From Fusobacteriaceae bacterium (GTDB taxonomy: Bacteria; Fusobacteriota; Fusobacteriia; Fusobacteriales; Fusobacteriaceae): a stretch of DNA of 64,000 bases. Under the pieces are notes generated by a model, which saw nothing but the letters and a program-made list of their open reading frames with translations, made no database searches and was not told the DNA's origin. Location: positions 1-64,000 of the forward strand of contig CAAFPW010000091.1 of NCBI GenBank assembly GCA_900764925.1, given 5' to 3'. Both the position numbers and the translations under genes were made by a program. Shown piece by piece: positions 8,742-17,526 of the stretch (its first letter is position 1; each line of letters opens with the position of its first letter).

Positions 8742-9449
8742 ATGTATAAAGTTTTCTCAAAATTATATGATAAATTTATGGAATTTTCTGATTATGGTGC
8801 TTGGGAGAAACAGGTAGAGGAACTTATTTGTGAGGGACAACCTAATGGAAAAAGACTTTTAGATATAGGTTGTGGAACAGGAGAACTACTTCTAAGAATG
8901 GCCAAAAATTATCAATGTGATGGTATGGATCTATCTGAAGAGATGCTGAAGATAGCTCAAAAGAAGCTAAAACATAGAGAGGTAAAGTTATTTTTAGGAG
9001 ATATGGTTGAGTTTGATACTGGATATAAGTATGATATTATGATCTCACTATTTGATACAGTAAATCACATGGTTTCAGTAGAGGAGTTAGAGAGCCATTT
9101 TAAAAGTGTTGCTAACTCTTTAAATCCAGAAGGAGTTTACATCTTTGATGTTGTAGATAGAGATTTCATGGATGAGATGTTTCCAGGAGGATTGTTTGTA
9201 GACAATAGAAAAGATATAACTTGTATTTGGGAGCATGAGATAGAGGATGGAATTGATTATATTGATGCTACATATTTTCTAAAGAATTCTCGTGGAAGTT
9301 GGGACAAATTAACAGAGTCTTACTCTAAGAAAATTTTTACAAGTACTGAAATAATTGAAAGTGCTAAAATATCAGGTCTAAATGTTGTAAAAAAAGTCGT
9401 AAATGATAAAATAGCTGGTAAAAGATATGTATATTTATTAAAAAAATAA
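8742..9449 (+). CDS. Class I SAM-dependent methyltransferase
   Basis: A 235-residue Rossmann-fold methyltransferase with motif I LLDIGCGTGELLL (about residues 39-51), motif II acidic GMDLSEEMLKIAQ and motif III FLGDMVEF. The N-terminal YDKFMEFSDYGAWEKQVEEL is common in a group of small methyltransferases of Firmicutes and Fusobacteria with no assigned acceptor. It lies 15 bases after glmM with AAGGAGAG before the ATG and probably closes that operon. The substrate cannot be inferred. Confidence 0.8.
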   Translation: MYKVFSKLYDKFMEFSDYGAWEKQVEELICEGQPNGKRLLDIGCGTGELLLRMAKNYQCDGMDLSEEMLKIAQKKLKHREVKLFLGDMVEFDTGYKYDIMISLFDTVNHMVSVEELESHFKSVANSLNPEGVYIFDVVDRDFMDEMFPGGLFVDNRKDITCIWEHEIEDGIDYIDATYFLKNSRGSWDKLTESYSKKIFTSTEIIESAKISGLNVVKKVVNDKIAGKRYVYLLKK

Positions 9450-9501
9450 GTGATATTTATAACACTTTTACAAAAAAATTCGGAAAAACAACATAATAAG
9501 T

Positions 9502-9530
9502 TTGACTATTTCGATTTTATATTATAAAAT
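9502..9530 (+). promoter_or_regulatory. Promoter of the ATP synthase operon
   Basis: TTGACT (9502-9507) and TAAAAT (9525-9530) are separated by 17 bases, about 27 bases upstream of the first small gene of the atp operon. The 107-base gap it sits in has no other evident content except a weak AAGTG/CACTT hairpin after the methyltransferase. Confidence 0.65.
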
Positions 9531-9556
9531 TATATAGTAAAGAGATGTGAGGGTAT

Positions 9557-9775
9557 ATGAAATATATTAAATGGATAAATAAAGATGTTATACATGCAAT
9601 ATCTTTATTGAGTTATTTAGGTTTTTTAATAGTTGGAAATATACTCTTATATATTGGGATTTATAAATTAATAGAGAAATATCTATTTAAGAGTACGATT
9701 TTATTTATAATTTTAGTAATAATAGGAGTAATAAGCGGATTTTATAGTGCTTATACAGCAATAATGAAAAAATAG
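9557..9775 (+). CDS. AtpZ/AtpI-like small membrane protein
   Basis: A 72-residue protein with two hydrophobic segments (about residues 14-35 and 45-68) linked by a short basic loop. This size and topology, and its position as the first gene of the atp operon, fit the AtpZ/AtpI family, whose members assist assembly of the c-ring or Mg2+/Ca2+ supply to the ATP synthase in other bacteria. GTGAGGG precedes the ATG by six bases. Assignment rests on context more than on sequence. Confidence 0.65.
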   Translation: MKYIKWINKDVIHAISLLSYLGFLIVGNILLYIGIYKLIEKYLFKSTILFIILVIIGVISGFYSAYTAIMKK

Positions 9776-9783
9776 GTGGTTGA

Positions 9784-10161
9784 GTGGATAAGGTTAAAAG
9801 TTTGTTTAAGAGGTCAGGGATTACAGCTTTAATAATCTTAATATACGGATTGGTAATTGGAAGTATAGAGGTTTATTTAGGTATGTTTTCAGGGGCTGTA
9901 GTATCTATTTTAGGACTTTATTTATTGTGTTTAGATGTAAAAAAAATAGTAGCTACTCAACAGGGATCATATAAAAGAGGTATCCTTGGATATCTTCAAA
10001 GATATGTAATATATGCAGTTTATTTAGGTGTGATGGCAAAATTTTTTGGGCTATCAATGATAATTTGTTCGGGATTAGGGCTTCTAAATGTAAAAGCTAA
10101 TATTTTACTGATGGCTCTTTCTGATAAAGTTTTAAAAATAAGGGATAAAAACCTAAAATAA
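9784..10161 (+). CDS. atpI: ATP synthase subunit I (AtpI-like)
   Basis: A 125-residue protein with four predicted membrane segments, matching the length and topology of AtpI, the assembly factor for the c-ring of Na+/H+ F-ATPases. The start is GTG at 9784, eight bases after the previous stop, with AGGTGG overlapping that stop. It sits directly before atpB, the classical atpI position. AtpI has been shown to be needed for c-ring assembly in some Na+ ATP synthases, which fits the Na+ motif in this operon's c subunit. Confidence 0.75.
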   Translation: MDKVKSLFKRSGITALIILIYGLVIGSIEVYLGMFSGAVVSILGLYLLCLDVKKIVATQQGSYKRGILGYLQRYVIYAVYLGVMAKFFGLSMIICSGLGLLNVKANILLMALSDKVLKIRDKNLK

Positions 10162-10188
10162 TTTAGAGAAAGGAGGGTTTAACAGCCA

Positions 10189-11058
10189 ATGAACAAACTA
10201 AAAACACTTATTCCAATAGCAATAATTGCAGCAATTGGAGGAATAATAAGAAAACTAAGTTTTATAGAGTTTCAGGTACCCCCTTTGGTAGAAGGACCAA
10301 GAGTAGTTTTTTATATACCATTACCAGAGTTCCTTCATAAGATACCTTTTGCAATGGAAACTGCAAGTGGTGGATATGGGCTACCAGTTACAATCACAGT
10401 AGTAACTACTTGGTTTTTAATTTTATTTATGTTTATACTTTTTAGAGTTGGAACTAGTAAGTTAGAAGTGATTCCAGGAAAACTACAATTAATCTTAGAG
10501 AGCATATATGCATTTTTAGATGGTGTAGTAGGACAGATGATGGGATCATGGAAGAAAAAGTATTTGTCATATATAGGACCACTATTCCTATTTATTTTTA
10601 CAGCAAATACTATAAGTTTCTTTCCAATACCATGGTTTTATATAGCTGATGGACATGTAACTTTTGCTCCAGCTTTCAGATCACCAACTTCAGATTTGAA
10701 TACTACAGTTGGATTAGCACTTTTGACAACATTTATGTTCTTAAAAGCTAGTATAAAAACAAATGGAGTTTTAGGATATTTTAAAGGTTTCTTAGCACCA
10801 ATTCCTGTAATGTTACCTTTAAACATTGTTGGAGAGTTTGCAAAACCAGTAAATATATCAGTCAGACTTTTTGGAAACGCATTTGCAGGAGGAGTTATTA
10901 TGGGACTTCTATATATGGGAGCTCCAGCAGCAATACCTGCAGGATTGCACCTATACTTTGACTTATTCTCAGGATTGGTACAAAGTTTCGTATTTATAAT
11001 GTTAAGTATGGTATATATTCAAGGTTCTCTTGGAGACAGTGAGTATGTAGAAGAATAA
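10189..11058 (+). CDS. atpB: F0F1 ATP synthase subunit a
   Basis: The stator membrane subunit that forms the ion half-channels against the c-ring. The 289-residue protein has the conserved helix KPVNISVRLFGNAFAGG containing the essential arginine (Arg226), and the later helix LFSGLVQSFVFIMLSMVYI. AAAGGAGGG lies upstream of the ATG. It precedes atpE by 28 bases. The half-channel must carry Na+ if the c subunit is read correctly. Confidence 0.95.
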   Translation: MNKLKTLIPIAIIAAIGGIIRKLSFIEFQVPPLVEGPRVVFYIPLPEFLHKIPFAMETASGGYGLPVTITVVTTWFLILFMFILFRVGTSKLEVIPGKLQLILESIYAFLDGVVGQMMGSWKKKYLSYIGPLFLFIFTANTISFFPIPWFYIADGHVTFAPAFRSPTSDLNTTVGLALLTTFMFLKASIKTNGVLGYFKGFLAPIPVMLPLNIVGEFAKPVNISVRLFGNAFAGGVIMGLLYMGAPAAIPAGLHLYFDLFSGLVQSFVFIMLSMVYIQGSLGDSEYVEE

Positions 11059-11085
11059 AGTTTTAAAAAATCAGGAGGTAAAAAA

Positions 11086-11358
11086 ATGGATCAAATGTTA
11101 TTAGCAAAAACAATAGTATTAGCAGCGTCAGCAGTAGGTGTAGGATGTGCAATGATAGCTGGATTAGGACCAGGAATTGGAGAGGGTTATGCAGCTGGTA
11201 AAGCAGTAGAATCAGTAGCAAGACAACCAGAAGCAAAAGGAGATATCATCTCTACAATGATTCTAGGACAAGCAGTATCTGAGTCAACAGGTATCTACTC
11301 ACTAGTTGTATCACTAATATTAATGTATGCAAATCCTTTCATCGGATTATTAGGATAA
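11086..11358 (+). CDS. atpE: F0F1 ATP synthase subunit c, Na+-type
   Basis: A 90-residue hairpin of two membrane helices that forms the rotor ring. The N-terminal helix carries GLGPGIGEGYAAGKAVE with Glu33 and the C-terminal helix carries GQAVSESTGIYSLV with Glu66, Ser67, Thr68 and Tyr71. This set (two carboxylates plus Ser, Thr and Tyr) is the two-carboxylate Na+ site described in the Fusobacterium nucleatum c-ring (Glu32/Glu65 there). The polar loop ARQPEA that contacts the central stalk is present. AGGAGG precedes the ATG. Confidence 0.97.
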   Translation: MDQMLLAKTIVLAASAVGVGCAMIAGLGPGIGEGYAAGKAVESVARQPEAKGDIISTMILGQAVSESTGIYSLVVSLILMYANPFIGLLG

Positions 11359-11414
11359 TCCTTTAATCAGTATAGAAAATTAACTGATTATCATCTGGAA
11401 AGGAGGTAGAAAAT

Positions 11415-11921
11415 TTGGCGACAACAGTAATGCCAGTAGTATCAGTAGATATTAATATGTTCTGGCAGATAATAAACTTTTTCATACTTGTATTTGTATT
11501 TAACAAGTATTTCAAAAAACCTTTAGGTAAAATGTTAGACAGTAGAAAAGAAAAGATAACTAGCGATTTAAGAGAAGCTGATGAAAATAAAAAAGCAGCT
11601 ATAAAACTTCAAAAGGAATCTGAAGAGATTTTAAGAAAAGCTAAAATTGAAGCTAATGAAATTCTTAAAACTGCTGAGAAAAAAGCAGATGAGAGAAGAG
11701 AGAGTATCTTAAATGAGGCAAAAACTCAAAGAGAAAAAATAATAAAAACAGCTGAGATGGAAGCTCTTAAAATGAAAACAGATGCTAAAGAGATGCTACA
11801 AGAGGAAGTTAAGGTTCTTGCAGTTAAACTAGCTGAAAAACTTATTGAAGAGAGAATAAATCCAAAAATCGAGTCTACCTTAATAGATGAGTTTATAGAA
11901 GGGGTAGGGGAAGAGAAATGA
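11415..11921 (+). CDS. atpF: F0F1 ATP synthase subunit b
   Basis: The peripheral stalk subunit: one N-terminal membrane helix (about residues 12-32, ending FNKYFKKPLG) and a long charged alpha-helical arm (residues 40-150) rich in K, E and A that forms the dimeric stalk. The 168-residue length is normal. The start is a TTG at 11415 set 7 bases after AGGAGGT (11401-11407); no ATG fits. Its stop overlaps atpH by four bases. Confidence 0.92.
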   Translation: MATTVMPVVSVDINMFWQIINFFILVFVFNKYFKKPLGKMLDSRKEKITSDLREADENKKAAIKLQKESEEILRKAKIEANEILKTAEKKADERRESILNEAKTQREKIIKTAEMEALKMKTDAKEMLQEEVKVLAVKLAEKLIEERINPKIESTLIDEFIEGVGEEK

Positions 11922-12442
11922 TAGCTAACCAAGTGGGAAGAAGATACGCTGAGGCTATCTATGAAATCGCAGTTTCTACTGATAAAGTAAAAGAGATATA
12001 TGAAGCTTTAAATCAAATGATGGAGCTTTATAAAAATGATAATGAATTTAAAACTTTTATAACTCATCCTCTTATTGAGTTAGATGAGAAGAAAAAAGTT
12101 TTAAAAGAGATGTTTAAAGATTCTGGAGAGACAATAGAGAATATAATTTTCTATATCTTAGATAAAAAGAGAATGGAAAACATTAGAAATATTACAGCTG
12201 AGTATCTAAAAATCTACTACGAGAAGAACCAAATTCTTGATGTGGAAGCGACTTTTGCTGTTGAGCCTACTGAAGCTCAAAAAGCTAAGTTAATAGCAAA
12301 CTTAGAAAAGAAAACTGGTAAAAAAGTTAAACTGGCTATAAAAGTAGATAAGAGCATCTTAGGAGGAGGTATCATTAGAATAGGTGATACTGTAATAGAT
12401 GGTTCTATTCGTAAAGAGCTAGAAAATATAAAGAAAAAATAA
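11918..12442 (+). CDS. atpH: F0F1 ATP synthase subunit delta
   Basis: Connects the peripheral stalk to the F1 head. 174 residues with the N-terminal helical bundle (VGRRYAEAIYEIA, FITHPLIELDEKKKVL) and the C-terminal signature LGGGIIRIGDTVIDGSIRKEL, typical of the family. Starts at an ATGA overlap with atpF and is followed after 27 bases by atpA. Confidence 0.93.
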   Translation: MIANQVGRRYAEAIYEIAVSTDKVKEIYEALNQMMELYKNDNEFKTFITHPLIELDEKKKVLKEMFKDSGETIENIIFYILDKKRMENIRNITAEYLKIYYEKNQILDVEATFAVEPTEAQKAKLIANLEKKTGKKVKLAIKVDKSILGGGIIRIGDTVIDGSIRKELENIKKK

Positions 12443-12469
12443 TGATTTGTAACAGGAGGTGTAAATCAG

Positions 12470-13972
12470 TTGAACATTAGACCAGAAGAGATTAGCAGTA
12501 TAATCAAAAATGAGATTGAGAACTATAAAAAAAGTCTTGATATAAAAACTTCAGGTTCAGTATTGGAAGTAGGAGACGGTATTGCAAGAATATATGGACT
12601 TAGCAGTGCAATGTCTGGAGAGCTTCTAGAGTTCCCACATGGAGTAATGGGAATGGCACTAAACCTAGAAGAGGATAACGTAGGAGCCGTTATTCTTGGA
12701 GACTTCTCTCTAATAAAAGAAGGAGATGAAGTTAAAGCTACTGGAAGAGTTGTTTCAGTTCCAGCAGGGGAAACTATGTTAGGAAGAGTAGTTAATGCCC
12801 TTGGAGAACCAATTGATGGAAAAGGTGAAATAAAACCTGAAAAATACATGGAGATAGAGAGAAAAGCATCAGGAATTATCTCTAGAAAACCTGTATCTGA
12901 GCCACTACAAACAGGTATTAAATCAATAGATGGAATGGTACCTATTGGTAGAGGACAAAGAGAATTAATAATCGGAGACAGACAAACAGGAAAAACTGCT
13001 ATAGCTATTGATGCTATTATCAACCAAAAAGGAACAGGGGTAAAATGTATCTATGTTGCTATTGGACAAAAGAGATCAACTGTAGCACAAATTTATAAGA
13101 AGCTAGAAGATGCAGGAGCTATGGAGTACACTACTATCGTTGCTGCTACAGCATCAGAAGCTGCACCATTACAATATATGGCACCATACTCAGGAGTAGC
13201 TATGGGAGAGTACTTCATGGACAAAGGAGAGCATGTATTAATAATATATGATGACCTTTCTAAACATGCGGTAGCTTATAGAGAGATGTCTCTATTACTT
13301 AAGAGACCACCTGGAAGGGAAGCTTATCCAGGAGACGTATTCTACTTACACTCAAGATTACTAGAGAGAGCGGCAAAACTATCTGATAAATTAGGTGGAG
13401 GTTCAATTACAGCTCTTCCAATAATCGAGACACAAGCAGGAGACGTATCTGCATATATTCCTACAAACGTAATTTCAATTACAGATGGACAAATATTCCT
13501 AGATTCACAACTATTTAACTCTGGATTTAGACCAGCTATCAACGCAGGTATCTCAGTTTCAAGGGTTGGAGGATCAGCACAAATAAAAGCTATGAAACAA
13601 GTTGCTGCTAAAGTAAAACTTGAATTAGCACAATACAATGAGTTATTAACATTTGCTCAATTTGGATCTGACCTAGATAAAGCTACAAAAGCTCAATTAG
13701 AAAGAGGACACAGAATTATGGAAGTATTGAAACAATCACAATACAAACCATATGCTGTAGAAGAGCAAGTTATCTCTTTCTTTGCATTAATTAATGGATA
13801 CTTAGATTCTGTTGAATTAGATAAAGTTAGAAGATTTGAAGCTGAATTAATAACTGAGTTAAAAAATACAACAAACATTCTTGATGAAATCAGAGAGAAA
13901 AAAGCTCTTGATAAAGAGATTGAAGCTAAATTAGGAGATGCTATAAACGCATTTAAAAAGAATTTTAACTAG
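12470..13972 (+). CDS. atpA: F0F1 ATP synthase subunit alpha
   Basis: The non-catalytic nucleotide-binding subunit of F1. The 500-residue protein has the P-loop GDRQTGKT (about residues 169-176), the conserved PAINAGISVSRVGGSAQ signature before the C-terminal helical domain, and the N-terminal beta barrel. It starts with TTG at 12470, eight bases after AGGAGGTG; no ATG fits at this spot. Open frames on the opposite strand here are only coding shadows. Confidence 0.97.
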   Translation: MNIRPEEISSIIKNEIENYKKSLDIKTSGSVLEVGDGIARIYGLSSAMSGELLEFPHGVMGMALNLEEDNVGAVILGDFSLIKEGDEVKATGRVVSVPAGETMLGRVVNALGEPIDGKGEIKPEKYMEIERKASGIISRKPVSEPLQTGIKSIDGMVPIGRGQRELIIGDRQTGKTAIAIDAIINQKGTGVKCIYVAIGQKRSTVAQIYKKLEDAGAMEYTTIVAATASEAAPLQYMAPYSGVAMGEYFMDKGEHVLIIYDDLSKHAVAYREMSLLLKRPPGREAYPGDVFYLHSRLLERAAKLSDKLGGGSITALPIIETQAGDVSAYIPTNVISITDGQIFLDSQLFNSGFRPAINAGISVSRVGGSAQIKAMKQVAAKVKLELAQYNELLTFAQFGSDLDKATKAQLERGHRIMEVLKQSQYKPYAVEEQVISFFALINGYLDSVELDKVRRFEAELITELKNTTNILDEIREKKALDKEIEAKLGDAINAFKKNFN

Positions 13973-13986
13973 AGAGAGGTGAGAGC

Positions 13987-14838
13987 ATGGCTGGAGCTAA
14001 AGAGATAAAAAATAGAATAAAAAGTGTTCAGTCTACTCACCAAATTACTAAAGCCATGGAAATTGTTTCTACTACAAAGTTTAAAAGATTTTCAGCTCTA
14101 GTTGTTAAATCTAGACCATTTGCTGAAAGTATTCAAACTATACTTTCAAATATAGCAGCTGGAATAAAAAGTGAAAGACACCCTCTTTTTGATGGAAGAG
14201 ATGAAATCAAAAAGATCGGTGTTATAGTTATGACTTCTGACACAGGACTTTGTGGAAGTTTTAACCACGCAACATTAAAAGAGTTAGAAAAAATTAGAAA
14301 AGCTAATAGTGGAAAAGAGGTTTCGGTAATTGCTATCGGAAAGAAAGCAAGAGATTACTGTACTAAGAGAAACTATGATTTAAAAGCAAGTTATGTACAA
14401 CTTGTTCCTGAAACTATGGGTAAAAAAGCTCAAGAGATCAGTGAAAATATCGTAGATTACTACTATGAAAACATCTTTGATGAAGTTTATGTAATTTACA
14501 ATAAGTTTATATCAGCTCTTAGAAGTGATCTAACAGTTAAAAAACTTATTCCAATAGAAAGAGTAGAGGCTAAAGAAAATACTTCATATATTTTTGAACC
14601 AGATGCAGAAACAATTTTATCTGCACTTCTTCCAAAATATTTAAATGTTGAGATTTATCAAGCTCTATTAAACAATGCTGCCAGTGAGCATTCAGCTAGA
14701 AAAAACTCGATGAAGAGTGCTACTGAAAACGCAGAAGAGATGATGACAATGCTTAACTTGAAGTACAATAGAGAGAGACAAGCTGCAATTACACAAGAGA
14801 TCACAGAGATCGTTGGTGGAGCAGCAGCTTTAAATTAA
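13987..14838 (+). CDS. atpG: F0F1 ATP synthase subunit gamma
   Basis: The central rotor shaft. The 283-residue product opens with the conserved KEIKNRIKSVQSTHQITKAM, has the middle Rossmann-like part (TSDTGLCGSFN), and ends with the conserved helix NRERQAAITQEITEIVGGA that sits inside the alpha3beta3 head. GAGAGGTGAGAG precedes the ATG, 14 bases after atpA. Confidence 0.96.
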   Translation: MAGAKEIKNRIKSVQSTHQITKAMEIVSTTKFKRFSALVVKSRPFAESIQTILSNIAAGIKSERHPLFDGRDEIKKIGVIVMTSDTGLCGSFNHATLKELEKIRKANSGKEVSVIAIGKKARDYCTKRNYDLKASYVQLVPETMGKKAQEISENIVDYYYENIFDEVYVIYNKFISALRSDLTVKKLIPIERVEAKENTSYIFEPDAETILSALLPKYLNVEIYQALLNNAASEHSARKNSMKSATENAEEMMTMLNLKYNRERQAAITQEITEIVGGAAALN

Positions 14839-14856
14839 TGATTAGGAGGCAATAGG

Positions 14857-16257
14857 GTGGAAAACAAAGGAACTATAACTCAGATTATTAGTGCCGTTGT
14901 AGACGTTGCTTTTAAAGATAAATTGCCTAATATATATAATGCCTTAAAAGTTAAGGTTGATGATAAAGAGCTTGTACTAGAAGTACAACAACACTTAGGT
15001 AATAATGTAATAAGAGCGGTAGCAATGGATTCTACTGACGGACTACAAAGAGGTATGGAAGTAATAGATACTGGAGCTCCTATAAAAGTTCCAGTAGGAA
15101 AAGCAGTATTAGGAAGAATATTAAATGTTTTAGGACAACCAGTTGATGACAACGGACCAGTTGAAACAGATGAGTATTTACCAATACATAGAGATGCTCC
15201 AAGCTTTGAGGAGCAAGAGACAGAAACTGAGATTTTCGAAACAGGAATCAAAGTAATCGACCTTTTAGCACCATATATTAAAGGGGGAAAAATCGGTCTA
15301 TTCGGAGGAGCTGGAGTAGGAAAAACAGTTTTAATCATGGAGCTTATCAATAACATTGCTAAGGGACATGGAGGACTTTCAGTATTTGCTGGAGTAGGAG
15401 AAAGAACAAGAGAAGGAAGAGACCTTTATGATGAAATGACTGAATCAGGAGTTTTATCAAAAACATCTCTAGTTTATGGACAAATGAACGAGCCACCTGG
15501 AGCAAGACTTAGAGTTGCGTTAACAGGACTAACTGTAGCAGAAAACTTTAGAGATAAAGAGGGACAAGATGTTCTACTATTCATAGATAACATATTCAGA
15601 TTTACACAAGCAGGATCTGAAGTATCAGCTTTATTAGGAAGAATGCCTTCTGCGGTTGGATACCAACCAAACCTAGCTACAGAGATGGGAGCTCTACAAG
15701 AGAGAATCACATCTACTAAATCTGGATCAATCACATCAGTTCAAGCTGTATATGTACCAGCAGACGACTTAACTGACCCAGCACCAGCAACAACATTCTC
15801 ACACTTAGATGCTACAACAGTTTTATCAAGACAAATAGCATCACTAGGAATCTATCCAGCAGTTGACCCATTAGATTCTACATCTAAAGCTCTATCTGCT
15901 GATGTAGTTGGAACTGAGCACTACAATGTTGCCAGAGAGGTACAAGAAGTACTACAAAGATATAAAGAACTTCAAGATATCATTGCTATCCTAGGTATGG
16001 ACGAGTTATCTGACGAAGATAAACTTACAGTATCAAGAGCAAGAAAAATCCAAAGATTCTTCTCTCAACCATTCTCAGTTGCTGAGCAATTTACAGGAAT
16101 GGAAGGAAAATATGTTCCAGTAAAAGAGACAATCAGAGGATTTAAAGAGATATTAGAAGGTAAACATGATGATATCCCTGAACAAGCTTTCCTATATGTA
16201 GGAACAATAGAGGAGGCAGTAGCAAAGGCGAGAGACCTTATGAAAGGGGATGAATAG
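14857..16257 (+). CDS. atpD: F0F1 ATP synthase subunit beta
   Basis: The catalytic subunit. The 466 residues contain the P-loop GGAGVGKT (about residues 150-157), the catalytic GERTREG, the Walker B strand DVLLFIDNIFRFTQAG and the DELSD motif of the C-terminal domain that touches gamma. It begins with a GTG start at 14857 after AGGAGG. atpC follows after two bases. Confidence 0.98.
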   Translation: MENKGTITQIISAVVDVAFKDKLPNIYNALKVKVDDKELVLEVQQHLGNNVIRAVAMDSTDGLQRGMEVIDTGAPIKVPVGKAVLGRILNVLGQPVDDNGPVETDEYLPIHRDAPSFEEQETETEIFETGIKVIDLLAPYIKGGKIGLFGGAGVGKTVLIMELINNIAKGHGGLSVFAGVGERTREGRDLYDEMTESGVLSKTSLVYGQMNEPPGARLRVALTGLTVAENFRDKEGQDVLLFIDNIFRFTQAGSEVSALLGRMPSAVGYQPNLATEMGALQERITSTKSGSITSVQAVYVPADDLTDPAPATTFSHLDATTVLSRQIASLGIYPAVDPLDSTSKALSADVVGTEHYNVAREVQEVLQRYKELQDIIAILGMDELSDEDKLTVSRARKIQRFFSQPFSVAEQFTGMEGKYVPVKETIRGFKEILEGKHDDIPEQAFLYVGTIEEAVAKARDLMKGDE

Positions 16258-16259
16258 TT

Positions 16260-16664
16260 ATGGCTACATTTAAAATAAAAGTTGTAACTTATGAGGAGAA
16301 AGTTCTTGAGCAAGAGGCTGAATTTGTACTTGTAAGAACAACAGAGGGAGATATGGGAATATTACCTAACCACTCTCCATTTATAGCTGGACTTAGTACA
16401 GGAGAGATGAAGATAAGACTAAATGGAAAAGAGGAGAAATACTTTGTTTCAGAAGGATTATTAGAAATCTCTAACAATGTGGTAACTATTATAGCTACAG
16501 AAGCTATTCCAGCTGATCAGCTAGATGTAGAGAGAGCTAAAAAAGAGGTAGAAGAGCTTAAAGCTAAACTTGCTAAGATGCAAGAGGATAAAGATATTCT
16601 TATAACTCAAAAAAATCTACATAAAGCATTAATGAAAGTGCAAGTTGCAGAAAAATTATTATAA
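16260..16664 (+). CDS. atpC: F0F1 ATP synthase subunit epsilon
   Basis: The rotor-foot subunit that also regulates ATPase activity. The 134-residue protein has the N-terminal beta sandwich (TTEGDMGILPNHSPFIAGL is the family signature) and a C-terminal two-helix arm from about residue 88 on. The ribosome-binding site GAAAGGGGATG lies inside the end of atpD. It is the last gene of the operon and is followed by a terminator. Confidence 0.95.
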   Translation: MATFKIKVVTYEEKVLEQEAEFVLVRTTEGDMGILPNHSPFIAGLSTGEMKIRLNGKEEKYFVSEGLLEISNNVVTIIATEAIPADQLDVERAKKEVEELKAKLAKMQEDKDILITQKNLHKALMKVQVAEKLL

Positions 16665-16668
16665 TAAA

Positions 16669-16697
16669 AAAGCAGTCAGATTCTGGCTGCTTTTATT
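16669..16697. terminator. Bidirectional terminator between the atp operon and the Crp-type gene
   Basis: AAGCAGTCA (16670-16678) pairs with TGGCTGCTT (16684-16692, one G-T pair). A-tracts lie on one side and T-tracts on the other, so it can end both the atp operon and the converging regulator gene, whose stop codon it touches. Confidence 0.85.
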
Positions 16698-17400
16698 TTA
16701 CTCTCTCTTTAACATAGTATTTTATCATCTTCTTAGCTAATTTATACTGTTCATAGGACATGGAAATTTTACCTTTAACTATGGAGATAACTCCATCTTC
16801 TTTTAGTTTAGGAATAGTTCTGTTGATAGTTTTTACACTTACACCTATCTCTTCATAGAGTTCCTCTCTAGTCTTCTTTATAATTATAGTTTGATCCTTT
16901 TGAATTTTTTCTTTTTGAGCAAATTGTAATAAGTAATCTAATAATAGGAAATGTGGTGGATAAAAGAGTTTAGCACCACGATTAGATGAGGAACGATAAA
17001 GTTTGAGGGCTACCTTTTGAGAAACTAGAGTTAAGAAATGAATGTCTTTTTTTATCCACTCTTCAAAATCTTTTCTAGGTATATACATTATGATGCTCTC
17101 TGTTATGGTTTCAATGGTAACAGAAGTCTTAGGCATACCAGCTAGTATAGTAACCTCACCAATAAAATCAATAGGTTCATTTTTTTCAATCATAAATATA
17201 TTTCCGTTGTCAAATAGATTGATAACACGATGCTCTCCACTGGCAACAATCCCAAAAACATTTAACTCAGTATTTTGGTCATGGATGATAGTTCCAGGAG
17301 GGTGTACTTTGACAACAAATTTGTTTTTTAATTCTTTTGGCATATTTTTTAAATAATCTTTTAATTTTGGAACTTTTTCCAATACTTCATCAAATGTCAT
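16693..17400 (-). CDS. Crp/Fnr-family transcriptional regulator
   Basis: A 235-residue regulator with an N-terminal cyclic-nucleotide-binding-like beta barrel (residues 25-130), a long dimer helix and a C-terminal winged helix with the recognition segment EELYEEIGVSVKTINRTIPKLKE. It contains no cysteine, so it cannot be an Fe-S FNR; the effector is unknown. It is divergent from the DUF3100/amidohydrolase operon across a 126-base gap, which makes that operon its likely target. A closely similar family member lies at 50120. Confidence 0.85.
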   Translation of the reverse strand: MTFDEVLEKVPKLKDYLKNMPKELKNKFVVKVHPPGTIIHDQNTELNVFGIVASGEHRVINLFDNGNIFMIEKNEPIDFIGEVTILAGMPKTSVTIETITESIIMYIPRKDFEEWIKKDIHFLTLVSQKVALKLYRSSSNRGAKLFYPPHFLLLDYLLQFAQKEKIQKDQTIIIKKTREELYEEIGVSVKTINRTIPKLKEDGVISIVKGKISMSYEQYKLAKKMIKYYVKERVK

Positions 17401-17417
17401 TATATCACCTCAATTGA

Positions 17418-17446
17418 ATTATATCACAATTAAAAATTTATATCAA
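17418..17446 (-). promoter_or_regulatory. Promoter of the Crp-type regulator
   Basis: On the minus strand TTGATA (17446-17441) and TATAAT (17423-17418) are spaced by 17 bases, with an extended TGA before the -10. The -10 region sits inside AATTG-N10-CAATT, a short inverted repeat that could be an autoregulatory site. Confidence 0.72.
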
Positions 17447-17526
17447 TTTGTTCTCATTTGTCCTTTTTTTAAAAAAATATCTTTGCTAAAATATATCTAT
17501 CAAAAGTAAAAATGAAAGGGAGAAAA

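Noticed and set aside
9447..9470. Terminator after the methyltransferase gene
   Set aside because: The AAGTG/CACTT stem is only five base pairs with a 10-base loop and an interrupted tail; too weak to list as a feature.
12523..13023. Long open frame on the minus strand inside atpA
   Set aside because: It is antisense to a highly conserved gene, has no ribosome-binding site, and its composition mirrors atpA codons. Similar antisense frames in atpD (14880-15356), the EIIC gene (34230-34532) and the SIS gene (36012-36380) were dropped for the same reason.
16693..17400. FNR oxygen sensor
   Set aside because: The protein has no cysteine, so it cannot hold the [4Fe-4S] cluster.
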